Source: Carallia brachiata (taxonomy: Eukaryota; Streptophyta; Magnoliopsida; Malpighiales; Rhizophoraceae). Taken from it: DNA of 64,000 nucleotides. Numbering within the stretch: position 1 is the first letter of the stretch; every line of letters begins with the position of its first letter. The translations under genes were made by a program, and so were the position numbers. Location: assembly GCA_021464245.1 (NCBI GenBank), contig JADCRB010000043.1, positions 2,429,480 through 2,493,479 of the forward strand. The letters run 5' to 3'. Below are positions 12,519 to 25,073 of this stretch, one piece after another. A model generated the notes under the pieces. The model was given only the letters and a program-made list of their open reading frames with translations, did no database searches and had not been told where the DNA came from.

Positions 12519-14944
12519 GCAAACCCATTTGCTTCCTAAAATCTTTTAATTAAATTGCCCGAAAAAAGTATCCAAGCGCATGAGAGTTCAACATTTTAAA
12601 GTTTAAAAAAGAGTTAAATACACAAATTCTTATTTTATTTTGCCAATTCCTCATCAAATAATCTTGCCACTAAAGTCTCCCCTTCAACCATGAAAAACAT
12701 CAAATTTGCGTGGTAGGGCTAGGGCGAGTTCAATGTATGAAAATAACGAGTATACCTTGCATCGTTTCTTGATATTTATTGTTTAATTAAGTATAACTAG
12801 TCCCCAAAAATACGTTTGATATAATATATGTAAAAAGTATAAAATATGCTAGTTATATTCTATTGTACGAACAATAAAATAAAACTAATTTATCCTATAT
12901 TATCTTCCATTATCAATAATACTTATACAAAGTGCACCCTTAGTTTCTTCTTTCTGTTTTTCACTAAATTGCAAATTCTTGACATAATTTACTTTCTATT
13001 TTTTATCCAAACCAAAGGCTGATAACACACACAATTGTGCTTCTTGTTTGACTTACATGTTTAATACTATTGTTGCTAGTTGCTACTGTTGATTGCTGTT
13101 ATTTGTTGCTGATTGTTGAAAAAATTAATGAAATATTTGATTAATTTTATACTTACTGTTACTGTTGAATACTTAAATGACTGATTTAGACGTTTAATTT
13201 ATATTAATATATTATATTAACAAAATTATTTTTATATTTTATAATTTTTATTTATAAAATAAATATTCTCTAAATAATATTGAGAATTTTTTTACTTCAT
13301 TTTTATTTTTTTCAAAAACATATTAATCTTTACTAGATAATAAAAAATATAATGTTTGAAATATTTTTTTAAGTATCAATATTAATGAAAATTTGAAGTA
13401 AAAAAAATTAAGAATTATTGAAAATGAAAGTTTTGCGTTTATATTAATATTGACGAAGTTAAGTAACAACTAACAAATTATATTCAAGTGGTAAGTAAAA
13501 AAAATAATGAATTTATATATATATTCTTTGAAAATATTTTAGTTTATATAAATTATTATTAAGATCAAAAATTGAAATAAAGTTTAAAAAGTAGAAAAAA
13601 GTAACTTTCAACTACTTTTTAATCAACTATTTTTAAAATGTCATACAAAAAAATAAGTAAATTTATTTTTTAATCAACTATTTTTAATCAACTACTTTTA
13701 ATCTCTACTTTTTAAAAATAAAATATAGATTTATCCTGCTAAAAATTAACTCAAACACTCCCTAAGTCGCTGACCCAATTGATGCATCCTCAATTTTGTT
13801 TTTATTCACTATAGCAAGGAAAATACTTGAAATCCTTTGCCACCGCTCTCACTTGCCACATTTAAAACCGCCACCGAACCGTCTCCGCTGCCGCCGCAGT
13901 CTCCAGAGATTACGCCGTCGAAATCAACCATTGGCCATAGGCTAGTGCTCCGTTTCGGTCTCCAATGTGGTTTTCTTCCAATGACTTGCATGCCCCCCTC
14001 TCTATATATTTACAGGCTCAATTTCTTTTGTAAAGATTAAAGAGAGGATAAATTTGAAGGCCTTGTATTTTTTTATTATTATTATTTTTAACTTAGAATT
14101 AATTTAAAAGTATTGGTGGAGCAGCAAAGGAAAAATCATATCGAAATATTCTTTTTGATTTCAAGAAATTGTTTCTAAATTGCAAATTAAGAAGAAAAAA
14201 AAAAAGCTTCTGAAATCATTTTCATTTTATGTTATTTTCTCGTTAAGTTTGATGTATTTTCCCTTTTCAGGCAATGAAAAGAAACATAAAATTCCAAATA
14301 TAATAATTGAACCTCCACGATATTTCCTTGTGTTTGGTATTGCAAAATAGAGAACATAGTTTTGAATTCTTATTTAGGTCTATTGGATTACTGCTTTATA
14401 TGATTTAGGTAAGTATCTTTGATATATTAGTGTTGAAGATTTCCAAAGATCATAATTTTTGTGAAGAGAGATCATAAGGGAAGTCCTCACCTCGTTTAAA
14501 ATTTCGTAGTTATTAGGCTATAGTTAGTGATTTATATTTTATACCAATCTTATTCAATTTATTTCTTTTTTTTTTTTGTCCAAGTTATTCAATTTATTTC
14601 CACTGCGGACGGATGGGCCAACAATATTTGACTAGGCCGAATAATTGACCTTGGGCCTTAAGTAGAATTATAAACAAAACAAACAAGTTCATACTTTGTA
14701 GACAAAGCTCTAGAGTCTACAGGCATCTGGCTAAGCCCACTGGATGGCATATGAAGCCTAGACAAACCCAAGTACTGCAAAAAAATGGAAGCCCAATGAT
14801 ATTTTAGGAAGCGAAGGACTAGCCGTTTCGATCTGAGGCTGAAACGGCTGCTCCTCTCCCGGTCCAACCAACATGGGCTCATTTGTCTGATCTATCTCTT
14901 GACTTAATTACTATTTACTAGTGTAATGTAATAGTGCCGTTGCA
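12519..14944. other. Spacer with duplicated segment and a MITE
   Basis: Sequence from about 12,700 to 13,020 and 13,785 to 13,850 matches 37,180-37,600, with the MITE at about 13,040-13,762 lying in between here. A proline/serine-rich frame near 13,837-14,000 is not recognisable. No gene is supported. Confidence 0.5.
13040..13762. mobile_element. Harbinger-like MITE, family with GGGTCTGTTT ends
   Basis: The interior strongly resembles the insertion in the UGT pseudogene at 47,670-48,395 (shared TGTTGATTGCTG, AAATATTTGATTAATTTTATA and right end AAACACTCCC). The right border is followed by TAA, as expected for 3-bp target duplications. The left border is uncertain. It is non-coding. Confidence 0.55.
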
Positions 14945-17160
14945 ATTTAAGAGAGGTGGATGTTTTTTAAACGATACTTTAGTAGTTAGAGTTTAAATTT
15001 TTATTTTAAAATTTTTAATTTTTAATTTTAAAAAGAAAGATATCATATTTATAAGATAAAAATTAAAGTAGTTCATGATTCATAAGTCTCTTAATGCGCA
15101 AAAAAAAAAAAAAAAACAATTCAAAAGATTGACATATAGTAAGTCTTGGTAAGTCTAAATGTAAATCCGGTATATAGTTGTTCTTTAAACTTATGATGAT
15201 AAATGACAACTTGAGATATTAGATTGGCAGTAATTTAGTGTACTTTTTCTACTTGTAGTTTGAGTTTGAATTCCACTAATAACGTATGAAACTAGACTCT
15301 TGCTTGTTTAGCAATGACTGACACTAAGCACCTTTAGTTCTAGATTCAATAATCAACATGATCAGGTTGGAGGAGTCACGATAAAGTTTATTAGTACTCA
15401 AATAATAGGTCGGCTCCTATAGGAAAGTTATTAAATGAGATATTCAAATGTGGGTTATTCCAACCTCGATCCAAAAAATTTAACGACCGGTATATTCACG
15501 ATAAATTTTTTTTGTTACTAAAAAAATAAATAAATAAATAAATAAAAGACAAAAAAAAAAAAGAGGTATATAGTACTTATTTATTTAATTAAAAAAACGA
15601 AAAATCTCTGTCAATGGTAATAGTGCGTACTCTTTTAATTAAAAAAAATCAAAATTTAACCCTTTTATCAAATTGTTTTTCTTTACTTTATAAAATTAGG
15701 ATTTCAACGTTTGTTTTCCCAGTGCAATGGGGAATGGAAATAAAACTCCAAATGAGAGAACAACTATTTTTATATTTAAACCGTTGTGCACAAAGATAAA
15801 GAGAGGGAGCCTCCTATTTGCGTCCTTCACTCCCTCTTCCCTCTCCTCATTTTCGCTCAAAGACCTTCTTCTTCTTCTTTTTTTTTTTTTTTTTTGGTTA
15901 AGTCTGATTTTGAAAATCTTTTATTTCTCTCGTGGTGCTGGCTCGCACCAAGGATATCTGTTCCTGCGTTTTAATGGTGCGTTCACGTGTGTTTGGATTC
16001 CTTTGCAAATTGGTTAATTCTCTCTTGATTTTGAAGTTTTTTGATTGAATTGCCTCTGTGTATTGGGTTTATTATACTTTGTTTATTTGACCTATGATTC
16101 TACGTTTATTTATCTAGAATTCTTAGGACTAGGTTCTGTCGAAGCTTCAATCTTGTGCATTATTATTTGGTAATCATAAAACTGGTTTCTAACCAGTCTT
16201 TTTATATTCTTCTTTCTATGAATCTTTCCTTCTAATTTTTTTTTTTTCGTAAAAAATGGATTGCAATCAGAATTGATGACACCCAAATCTCTGGTTCCTC
16301 CGTTTAAGTTCTTCAGTTTTGATTTGGATGCTGATAAATTGGACAACAAAATTCAACGGATTTTTATTCGAATTTCTTGAATACGGAGACTATGGTAATC
16401 TTGATTATGTTTCAATTCTTCAAAAAAATTGTGATTAAATTTGTCGATGGGGGGTACTTCATATAAACTTGTCTTCTTGTGATTTTTAATTTAGATGAGT
16501 GGAGAATCAAGGATGTTTTGCATTCACTGGAAGGACGATTTAATCTGCTGATGCCTACCTTTTCTCTAAATGTTTTCATGGAACTAAAATAGTGCTCTTT
16601 GACGCACATTGATCTCCAACTATCATCTGTTTTTGTAGATAAAATTGTTGTCTGTTTATGTTGTTTGGAAATTATTGTTGTTCATTTAGAATCTGCTTTG
16701 AGGTAAAGTTTGTCCTTTCTTCTTGTGGTCTTCAAGATAACATAACTGTTGCAATTTTCATTGTTTACAATTGTTATACTACTTGTTTAAAGCCAAATGT
16801 AAATTCGCCTTAGAACACTTGGGCGTTGATAACTTTGGAGGAATAAAGAAGGCAGCAGTGACCTTTACCATGGTTTCCGGGTATTCTTCTTTCCCAATTT
16901 TCTCAATTGTAAGGTTTTTCTGTTAATGATATGAATACCTCTGTGTCTAGCACGATTCCTGAAGAGGGAAGAGAAGTTGTACAAGGTTCCAGGTGCATCG
17001 ATTTGACAAGGGTGGCGGTTTTATGTGGATAAGGTTATTCTGCATGTAAAGAGAAGAAGAGAAGAAGTTGGAAGCTTATTTGAATCAAAATGAGTTCTTT
17101 AATAGAACTTGTCTTCTACTGTCAGCTGTGGCCGATGTCGTAAAAAAAAAAAGATAATAT
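14945..17160. repeat. Segmental duplication block B
   Basis: Second copy of block A: the same leader with CT-rich and T-tract stretch (about 15,720-15,900), the same region around the short LMTP-like segment (about 16,240-16,380), and the same downstream parts to about 17,100. Here the UGT 3' end is missing. The block runs instead into a UGT exon 1 fragment at 17,179. Confidence 0.75.
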
Positions 17161-17178
17161 ATTAATCTTATCACAAGT

Positions 17179-17350
17179 GGCCCCTTTACCTGAGAAAACG
17201 TTGGTGAGAATTCGGTGTTGACAACGTGATGTGGAAACCTCTGAAGTAAAGAAGCTTTGCCAGTTGAAGCATCTGCTTTATGACGCTTTGATATGGATAT
17301 GGGAAGATCACGGCATGGGGCTTCTTGTTGTAAGCTTCCCTCATCGCCAT
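17179..17350 (-). pseudogene. UGT85-like exon 1 fragment
   Basis: The start at 17,350 gives MAMREAYNKKPHAVIFPYPY and then QSVIKQML, clearly the N-terminus of the same UGT subgroup as the copies at 40.7 and 57.7 kb (Val instead of the catalytic His). A one-base loss follows, in what should read ITFVNT, and similarity stops after about 57 codons. The rest of exon 1, the intron and exon 2 are absent. The left edge at about 17,179 joins block B, so this is a truncated duplication copy. Confidence 0.85.
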
Positions 17351-18246
17351 TGTCCTCTATCTCTGGCTAATTTCTCGCCGTGGAAGTCAGTTTAGCCCTC
17401 TAGTTTGCAAGCTGTTTCTTCTCTTCTTAGTGTTTATTGAAAGGTGTCTTCTAGTGGTCAGCTGTGGCCGATGTCGTAACAAAATGCATTCTTTATATGA
17501 GCTCCGTTAGATATCCCATAAAAATTTCCGTAATACAATTATATAAATTTATTATGTAACAATATTAATTACAAGCATGCTAAAAAAAAATATTATTATT
17601 TTTTTCATCGCATAATGAATTCATATTGTTCTAGAAAATTTCCTAATTTGTTACATTTAGAAATTCTTTCAATAACTTTTTTTTCAGATATATATACATT
17701 TTTCTTCTTTATTATCGCTGCCATAATATGCAATCAGATTTTTAAGTCGGCAGGCCCCATTGTGTTTTTTGACGTAAACGCGCTGCAACTTGCATAAAGG
17801 TCCAGGAACTTGAAGCAATTGTTAAGTCGGACGTGAGCTTTGTGACGGGAGGCTATGAAAAATGCAATCATGATTGTTAAGTTACATATTTACCAGCTCA
17901 CATTGTTCAACTATTTAATGGGTAATGGCCATGCCTGTTCGTTGAGCAAATATATAATTAATGGCCAGACATTTTTTCAGCATAGTTTTTTCCAAGTTTT
18001 TAGAGCTGAGCTAACCCCATCCATCTCAATCACTTTCTTGAATGAAATTGACGCCCTTACCTGTTAGTTGCTGCACAGATACAACATATAAAAGATAATG
18101 GAGTTGATGTTAATGCTGTTGTCATTGCTCATTATTTTAAAGGAAGTAAGAAGCCGCATCATGGCTGTTGAGTTAAATGTTCTAGAGTAATTTATATTTT
18201 TTAGTGACAGAGCTTAAAGGCTATTGAAGCAAGGAGTTCTCGAAAG
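17351..18246. repeat. Duplicated 5' flanking block of the UGT unit (copy 1)
   Basis: Matches 48,711-49,193 and then 52,481-53,150; the second copy is split by two hAT-like insertions. It contains the shared GTCAGCTGTGGCCGATGTCG segment, the uninterrupted target AAGTCGGACGTGAG near 17,827 and the ATTAATGGCCAGACATTTTTT segment. Shorter related pieces lie near 30,300, 45,840 and 60,345. No reading frame is supported. Confidence 0.75.
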
Positions 18247-19059
18247 AACTTACCTTTTTTTTTTTTTTAGTTTAAAGGTTAATTTCACTCACAACCTTTT
18301 AGTTTTTATTACATCCAAATCACCACCTTTTTATTTGTCAAATTTGGTCTTAAACGTTATTTCCGTCAATCAAATTCAGTCATTTCGTCAAATTTTTTGT
18401 TAATTATACTTACATGGCACCATGTAGCACGACACATCATGATAGTCAGAACAGTCATCATGCCACGTCAGCAACATATTACTGACATGGCATTTTGAGC
18501 AAAATATTAGTAATTTTTTAGGAATAAAAATTAAAATTTTCAATAAAGTGAAAAGCCAAAAATAAAAAAGAAGAAAATTGAATTGAAACCACCGTTATCG
18601 CCACCGTGGCGACCACCACTGGAGCTGTATATGACGGCTCCTTCTCCGAAGATGACCAAAGAAGAGATCCAAAGTTTCCAGGCTGTTAAGGGTCATTGTT
18701 TTTGTTCTATTTGGGGGTTCAATTTTAGAGTGTTTGTTAACTTTTTTTTTTTTTTGAATAAAATTAATTAATAATTTAATATTATTTAAATATTATTTTA
18801 ATTTTTTTATTTAAATAGATCATACTTATTATATAATATATAATCATAAATTAATTACATTCATTTAAACAAAAAGAGTCAAAATAAAAATTCACATATT
18901 TTAACATTTTTGTATTCCTTTTATTGCTATAAGATTGTTGGATATTGGGAGTCTGTGGTTAACGGCGAATTAGTAGACGAGGAATAAAATAACAGAAGAA
19001 TAATTTCCAAAATTTCTGTCTCTCTAAATTTCTTTTCTCTCTCTAGAATTTCTTCTTCT

Positions 19060-19625
19060 ATGTTATATTTTTTATAGCGTAAATTATTACGGATAGGAGA
19101 GTATTAATCAATATTTATTTTAAATTTATTTTAATTCATTAAATGAGTTTGTTGTCTTATTATAATAACTTAAGTTACCTTAACCAACGTATTTTTAACT
19201 TATAAACCCTTTTATTTTTCAATCTCCCATCAATGTGAGACTTTTGTCTCTTAATACTCTCCCTTAAGTACAATTGAAATCTTTGGCAACTAGTTGACAC
19301 TTACCCAACAGAAAGTTACCGTCTCAAATATCCACTCAAGATTTTTTTCAAAGGTCATTAAATCCGTCCAAACGGGTTCGGACTCTAATACCATATTATA
19401 TTTTTTGTGACATGGACTATTACGAATCAGAGATTGTTAGTTTATATTTATTTTAAATTTATTTTAATTTATTAAATAAATTTATTATTTTATTAAAATA
19501 ACTTAAATTAACTTAATTAACGCATCTTAAATTTAGAAACCTTTTATTTTTCAATCTCCCACCGAGGTGGGACTTTTGTCTTCTAACATCCTCGACCCCC
19601 TTATTTCTTTATCTGAGACCAAACC
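19060..19625 (-). repeat. TRIM-like short LTR pair inside the MULE
   Basis: Two direct copies of about 190-200 bases (about 19,068-19,265 and 19,410-19,600) share TTTATTTTAAATTTATTTTAAT, AACTTAA..TTAAC and TTTTATTTTTCAATCTCCCA. Next to the right copy, read on the minus strand, is TGGTATTAGAGTCCG, close to the methionine-tRNA primer-binding site TGGTATCAGAGC. That layout fits a minus-strand terminal-repeat retrotransposon in miniature. The spacer is only about 140 bases and non-coding. Confidence 0.5.
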
Positions 19626-19635
19626 CTAACACAGG

Positions 19636-19932
19636 TATGCACCAACCACTGTCTTGACCACTAACACCACCAATTTTCGAGCCATAGTCGAGTTCACAGG
19701 GATCCTAGCGCCGCCATTCACATCCCCATCTTTCCCAATGAGCAGGCTTGATCAATTTGCCACTGCAGCCACCACTTTGACGTCAGCAGCCACCCATTTG
19801 GACCCTTTACCATCACCTTCTAACCTTTTAAGGCCATTTGATCAAAAAGTCCAACCCCAACTACCGCCGCCATCAGCACCATTTATTTCGCCACCGTACA
19901 TTTGCTCAAAAAGTATCCACTTTTACCGGTAA
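19636..19932 (+). pseudogene. VQ-motif protein gene fragment captured by the MULE
   Basis: The plus-strand frame reads TTVLTTNTTNFRAIVEFTG and then ILAPPFTSPSFPMSRLDQF. This matches the core of plant VQ-motif proteins, transcriptional cofactors that bind WRKY factors through FxxxVQxLTG-type motifs (commonly TTNFRAMVQEFTGIPAPPF in one subgroup). Here the Q of the VQ core is lost: V-E-F-T-G, one residue short. The fragment has no clear start and runs about 95 codons, proline-rich at its end, before the TIR side of the element. It differs in base composition from its AT-rich surroundings. Capture by the surrounding Mutator-like element is an inference from its position. Confidence 0.7.
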
Positions 19933-21744
19933 GTGATGACGTAAATAATAAAAATTCGTTATTATTTATTTAAAAATTTCAAATTTAAATTTATGTGAAT
20001 GTAATTATATTAAATATTTATAAAAAAAATTTTATCATTTTTTAAAATCATATTTAAATCGATTCAAATTAATCAATCTATTAAATTAGATCTCAAATAA
20101 TCTCAAACTAAAAAAAAAAAAAAAGTATCCACTTCCCAATTCATCCGTTCCCGGCACATCCAAACCACCGCAAGGGCGTTTGAAATTTATTGTGTGTAGA
20201 TTAATTGAAAGTGATAAAAAAAAAGTACAGTAATGAAGTATTATAATTAATAGAAAGTACTGAAAAATAAAATAATTAAAAATTTATGAAAAAAATAAAT
20301 GTTAATTTATGAAAAAAAAATTTTGATTAAAAAAAATTATAACAGAAGAAGAAAAAATTAATTATTTAAATTAATAAAAAATAAATAAAAATTATAAAAA
20401 ATAATAAAATAATGATAATATTTTTTTATTTTAAATTTTCTTTTCCTTTTTTTTTTCATCTAAATTCCTTCAATTTAAACACAACATTAAGGTCCGGAAA
20501 AGGCATCGACAGGCGGGCAGCGGTGGAGGTGGTGGGTCGGTGGCGCTTTTTAATTTTTAGGGTTCAATTGCATTTTTTTTTTAAAAAATCTATTAAGATT
20601 TTTAATTTTCAAAATATTAATATTTTGCACAAAATGCCACGTCAGCTGTTTTTTGCTAACGTGGCATGCTACATGGTCCAACAATAATACTTGTTGCGCT
20701 GCGTCACGTAGGCAGGCATACTTAACAAAAAAATTAAATTAAAATATCAATTTTGACTAATAAAAGTGACGTTTGAGACTAAATTTGACAATAAACAAAG
20801 TTACAGACTAAATTTAACAAAAGTCAAAAAAATTGTGAGCGAAATTTTTTGTTTTTTTTTTTTTTGGATGAAGACCTCTTTTTTTAAGTTTACAGAAAAC
20901 TTACCTTTTTTTTTTATCTAAAAAAATGGGCTATGGCCTATACAAGAGAACACTCAAAACGTAGAACTTACTTTTTGTCATATTACAAACATTACCGGAT
21001 TATATTGAGATAATAAAGGTTGGCACTCGAATACAGCTTCCGGAAGCGTCCTCCGTAATGACGTGGCGTGCCTACTCACTGAAGAATGTAGGGTAGGGAA
21101 AATAAGGTAAACACTAAAAAGTTCAGCTCCATTATCCCATAAAAATGCAACCAGTTTTTGAAAAAAAAAAAAAAAAGTGTAATTAATTATGTTTTTAGTA
21201 AAATTGAAATGATTTTTTTAGAAGAATTTTTTTATTTTAATATATAATATATGAGATTTATATTTTAAATTAAGATAATACTCATCTATTTTTAAATTTT
21301 AATTTTTACTTTTTATTTCATATTTTTTTAATAAAATTACAATTAAAAATTGTATGGAACGGTTGTATTAAAAATGCAACTTTATTAAATTTTTTGAGAA
21401 AATATTTTTTTGAATAAATTTTTTTGTATATATTATACAAAATTTATATCTTAAATTTTTGAGTAACATTCATTTAGTTTTAAGTTTTAATTTTATAATT
21501 TTTTAAAAATTAATTTTTTCAAAAAAAAATTAATGTAATTACATTTTAAACATAATTAATTACATTTTAAAAATAATATCCGTATAAATCACTCTTTTTT
21601 TTTTTTTTTTTTTCATATCAATGTTTTTGGGAAACCGAACAAAAAGTGTGGGGTCACAGTTGGTTTAGTTCGGACACTGATTACGGAGCCACTGTCATGT
21701 GCACCGCTGACTAATCAGCGTAAAGTGTCATTGGGTTACGTTTT

Positions 21745-22640
21745 CTGACTCATTTTGAGTGCATGGGGCCCATTTGATGTGGCAATGTTCTCACTTGACA
21801 ACAAGGTTCCCACTTTGGCCCATCCACCCCACTCTACAATGTATATGGTTTTTTTTTTTTTTTCGAAAATTTAAGGCGTATGCAGCAGACGTAATTTTCT
21901 AGTAAATATGTGTTAGAGAATTAATTAAGATTTTTGGAAAACTAATGGCTAGTAATTTTTATGGCAATTAAATTAACTGTCGGCCGGGCTATAATGATAT
22001 GGCTTTCAATCTCAAGTCGAGAAGTGGAAGAAACAATAAACAACAGGGCAAGGTCCAATCAGCTGGCAACACTACTGTTGCTGTAGTGTTGCCCCAAGCA
22101 GCGTCTACGTATCGCTCCTGGGCCTCTCCACGAAAAGGTTCCTCCAAAGGTCCTTGTCTCTTGCAAGAGAGAAAGAAGAGTAGCCCTTATTTTATTCTGG
22201 TTAGGGATTACAGGAACTGTTATAGTAGTAGTGAGTTGTTCACATATCTTATGTATTTAAGGAATAGAACGGTATGACAAATTGAATGACAAATCATGCA
22301 TTTTCTTTACCTATTGAGGTGCATATATTTCATGATCTTTTATCGGAGGTGGTGTTTAAATTGCTGTAAAATATTTATGGGGTCTCTTGACTTCAATTAT
22401 TAGTTAGTTAGAATTCCTTTTCTATTTTAGTTATGCCTCCATTGAAACTAAAAAAAAAAAAAACAAAGAGAAAGAAGAGTAGGATGAAGCATTCTATCAA
22501 AATATTTGACAGAGTTGAGTATACATCTGATTTTAAAGAGGCACAAACAGGTCATTTGTTAGACACTAGGGATAAGCTCCTTTGACTGTAATATAAAGAA
22601 TTCAATGTCTCTTGCGGCACGAGCAATATAATCCTTACCA
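21745..22640. repeat. Duplicated block with short open frame of unknown nature (copy 1)
   Basis: Matches 54,190-55,170 in order, and its first part also matches 61,290-61,380 (TTTGAGTGCATTGGGCCCATT). Both long copies contain an open stretch reading FNLKSRSGR and KQQGKVQSAG on the plus strand (21,999-22,215 and 54,765-54,980). The frame is not conserved at its ends, and I do not recognise it. It may be a relic of the 5' region of the methyltransferase-like gene that follows. Confidence 0.6.
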
Positions 22641-22959
22641 AAAAGCCAGTGCCACCATACTTTCCCATGTTACTAACATAAACAAATATAAGAAATACTT
22701 GTGAAAATTTTTTAATAAATTTAAAATAAGATTAAAATGATACATATTATTAAATAATTAAAATTTTTATAAAAAATAAATAAATTATTATATATAATCA
22801 AATAATTTGTATAATTATTTTGACATTATATAAAATTAAATTTTACAGTGTTTTCCAAAAAATATTATTCAAGAAAAAATTAATTTCGGATCTAATAAAA
22901 GGGACTTGAGTATATTGTATTATTCTATTATTATTATTATTGATAGGCAACAGTGACGG

Positions 22960-23358
22960 ACTCAGTTGATTCAAGAGAGCAGAGAGAGAGAGAGAGGATA
23001 TGGAGAGATGTCTGGAGAAGTGGAACCGGAAGAAGAGAGGAGGAACGACGCCGTCCGAGGAAGCTTAAAGAAGCACTCGAATTCAGACCTCTTCGCCGTA
23101 TCATCACTGCTTATCCCAAGTCATTCTCTCTCTCTCTCTCTCTCTCCGTTTTTCGAACGTTAAATGTAGTTTTCTTGGTGTGAAATCTTTTTTTTTTCTT
23201 TTTGCTTTTCTGCAATTCTTTTTTATTATAATGTTTTTTTTCTTGTTCGTATGGCATTGGCATGTCTCTGTTACAGCTATCCGGAGTCTTCAGAGGAGGA
23301 TGTCAAACGTTATGTACTTATGAGCTGTCTTTCAGAAAACTTCCGGCCTGCCCACAAG
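22960..23358 (+). pseudogene. 5' end of a carnosine N-methyltransferase-like gene (copy 1), broken
   Basis: Two exon-like pieces. The first (about 23,000-23,120) reads RKLKEALEFRPLRRIITAYP. The second (23,277-23,358, after TTACAG and before GTACTT) reads YPESSEEDVKRY...LSFRK and PAHK. Together they resemble the N-terminal part of plant N2227-like SAM methyltransferases (carnosine N-methyltransferase family), an identification from memory of that family. The catalytic domain is absent. The first piece needs a frameshift to reach the ATG frame near 23,010, and the second has an 8-base tandem duplication (TTATGTAC). A (CT)n run follows the first piece. Confidence 0.5.
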
Positions 23359-23959
23359 GTACTTGGGGAGAATGCAAATTTCAATTTTGTCTCTGGTTTC
23401 TCCTTTGATTTGATGTAGGGTCATTTTGTTTCTGGAAAAATAATTTTTCTGTGGTAAATGTTTAATGCGGGTCACTAATTGTAAGCGGTTGAATGTTATA
23501 TATCTTCTTGGAACTCTTAAAACAATGTCAATTCCATTGATTTCCATAGTTTAATCTTGTTCATATAAATTTCTTGGGGTGATTTAGAAAAGGGAAAAAT
23601 TTCAGAGTCATACTCATACAGTGTACAATTTCAACATATGTAGCAATAAAGTGTAATCAACCTTCTGTTTAGTACAACCGTATTGATTTTTTAAAAAAAA
23701 ATTCCTTAAAAATTTAATTAACTGCCAACTAACAGACAAAACTCAATTATAAAAAATTGAACAATATAAAATTTAATTAAAAAAATTTAAAAATTAAAAA
23801 TTTGATAATAAAAATTTAGGATTATAAAAAGTATTATCCCTTTTGTTTAAAGGGATCTGTCACTTTCTTCTTTCGTCAATTGTCGCTGGGCGACGTGCTC
23901 AGAAAATGCATTAATAATCGCTGCAATCAGGTCCTTGTGGGGGCAGCAACCACAATAAT

Positions 23960-25031
23960 GACAAATTTATTCTTCTTTTGTAGAAAATGAATTGCAATCA
24001 GAATTGATGACACCCAATTTTCTGGTGTTTAAGTTCTTCAGTTTTGATTTGGATGCTGATAAATTGGACGACAAAAGTCAACGGATTTTTATTCTAATTT
24101 TTTGAATACTGAGACTATCGGTGATCTTGATGATGTTTCAGTTCTTCAAAAAATTATGATTAAATTTGTCGGTGGGGTACTTCATTTAAACTTGTCGTTT
24201 TGTGATTTTTAATTTCTAGATGAGTGGAGAATCAAGGATGATTTAATCTGCTGCAAAATAACAATTTTTGGGAGCAAAGATACGGTTTGCGAAGGAACAA
24301 AATATAGGGTATACTTTTTTCTTTCCCAAAAATGCCTACCTCTTCTCTAACTTTAATGTTTTCATGGAACTAAATAGTGCTTTTTGACGCACATTGAATT
24401 CCAACTTTGATTTGTTTCTGTAGATAAAATTGTTGTCTGTTTATGATGTTTGGAAATTATTGTTGTCCATCCAAGTCTGCTTCGAGGTCAAGTTTGTTCT
24501 TTGTTCTTTTGGATCTTCAAGATAACATATCTATTGCAATTCTCATTGTTTACAATTGTTATACTACTTGTTTGATGTTAGAGCCAAATGTAAATTCACG
24601 TCAAGACACTTGGGCATTCTTAACTTCGGAGGAATAAAGAAGGCACGAGTGACCTTTACCATGGTTTCCGGGTACTCTTCTTTTGCCAGTTTTCTCGACT
24701 GTCAGGTTTTGTGTTAATGATATGAATACCTCTGTGTCTAGCAGGATTTCTGAAGAAGGAAGAGAAGTTTTACAAGCGTCCAGGTGCATATATTTGATCA
24801 AAGTGGTGGTTTTACGTGTATAAGGCTGTTCTATATGTAAAGAGAAGAGGTTGGGAGCTTATGTGAATCAAGATGAGTTCTTTAGTCTTTCCTTTTTTCT
24901 TCTCTCTCCATGCATATTCCTTTCATGATACATGTGTCTATTTGCGAAGTCACCAGACGGAAAATTCTGATATGAGAGTTAAAACAAGTACAACCGATAT
25001 TACTTCCTTGTTTTAGGTTATATATATGCAG

Positions 25032-25073
<42 letters not shown>

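Larger units (their letters stand above)
18255..20897. mobile_element. Mutator-like element with about 300-bp TIRs, carrying host gene fragments
   Basis: About 18,265-18,560 and the reverse complement of about 20,560-20,870 are similar over roughly 300 bases. Shared landmarks are TTTCRCTCACAA, GTCAAATTTRGTCT, ACCATGTAGCA, and GACATGGCATTTTGAGCAAAATATTA against GACGTGGCATTTTGTGCAAAATATTA. AACTTACC followed by a T run lies outside both ends (18,247 and 20,898) and may be the target duplication. No transposase was found. The interior holds a VQ-motif gene fragment and an LTR-like repeat pair, so it has the build of a Pack-MULE. Exact ends are uncertain because both fall in poly-T. Confidence 0.7.

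Noticed and set aside
13837..14040. Proline/serine-rich frame on the plus strand.
   Set aside because: No family match, the opposite strand is equally open, and the matching duplicate at 37.5 kb does not keep the frame.
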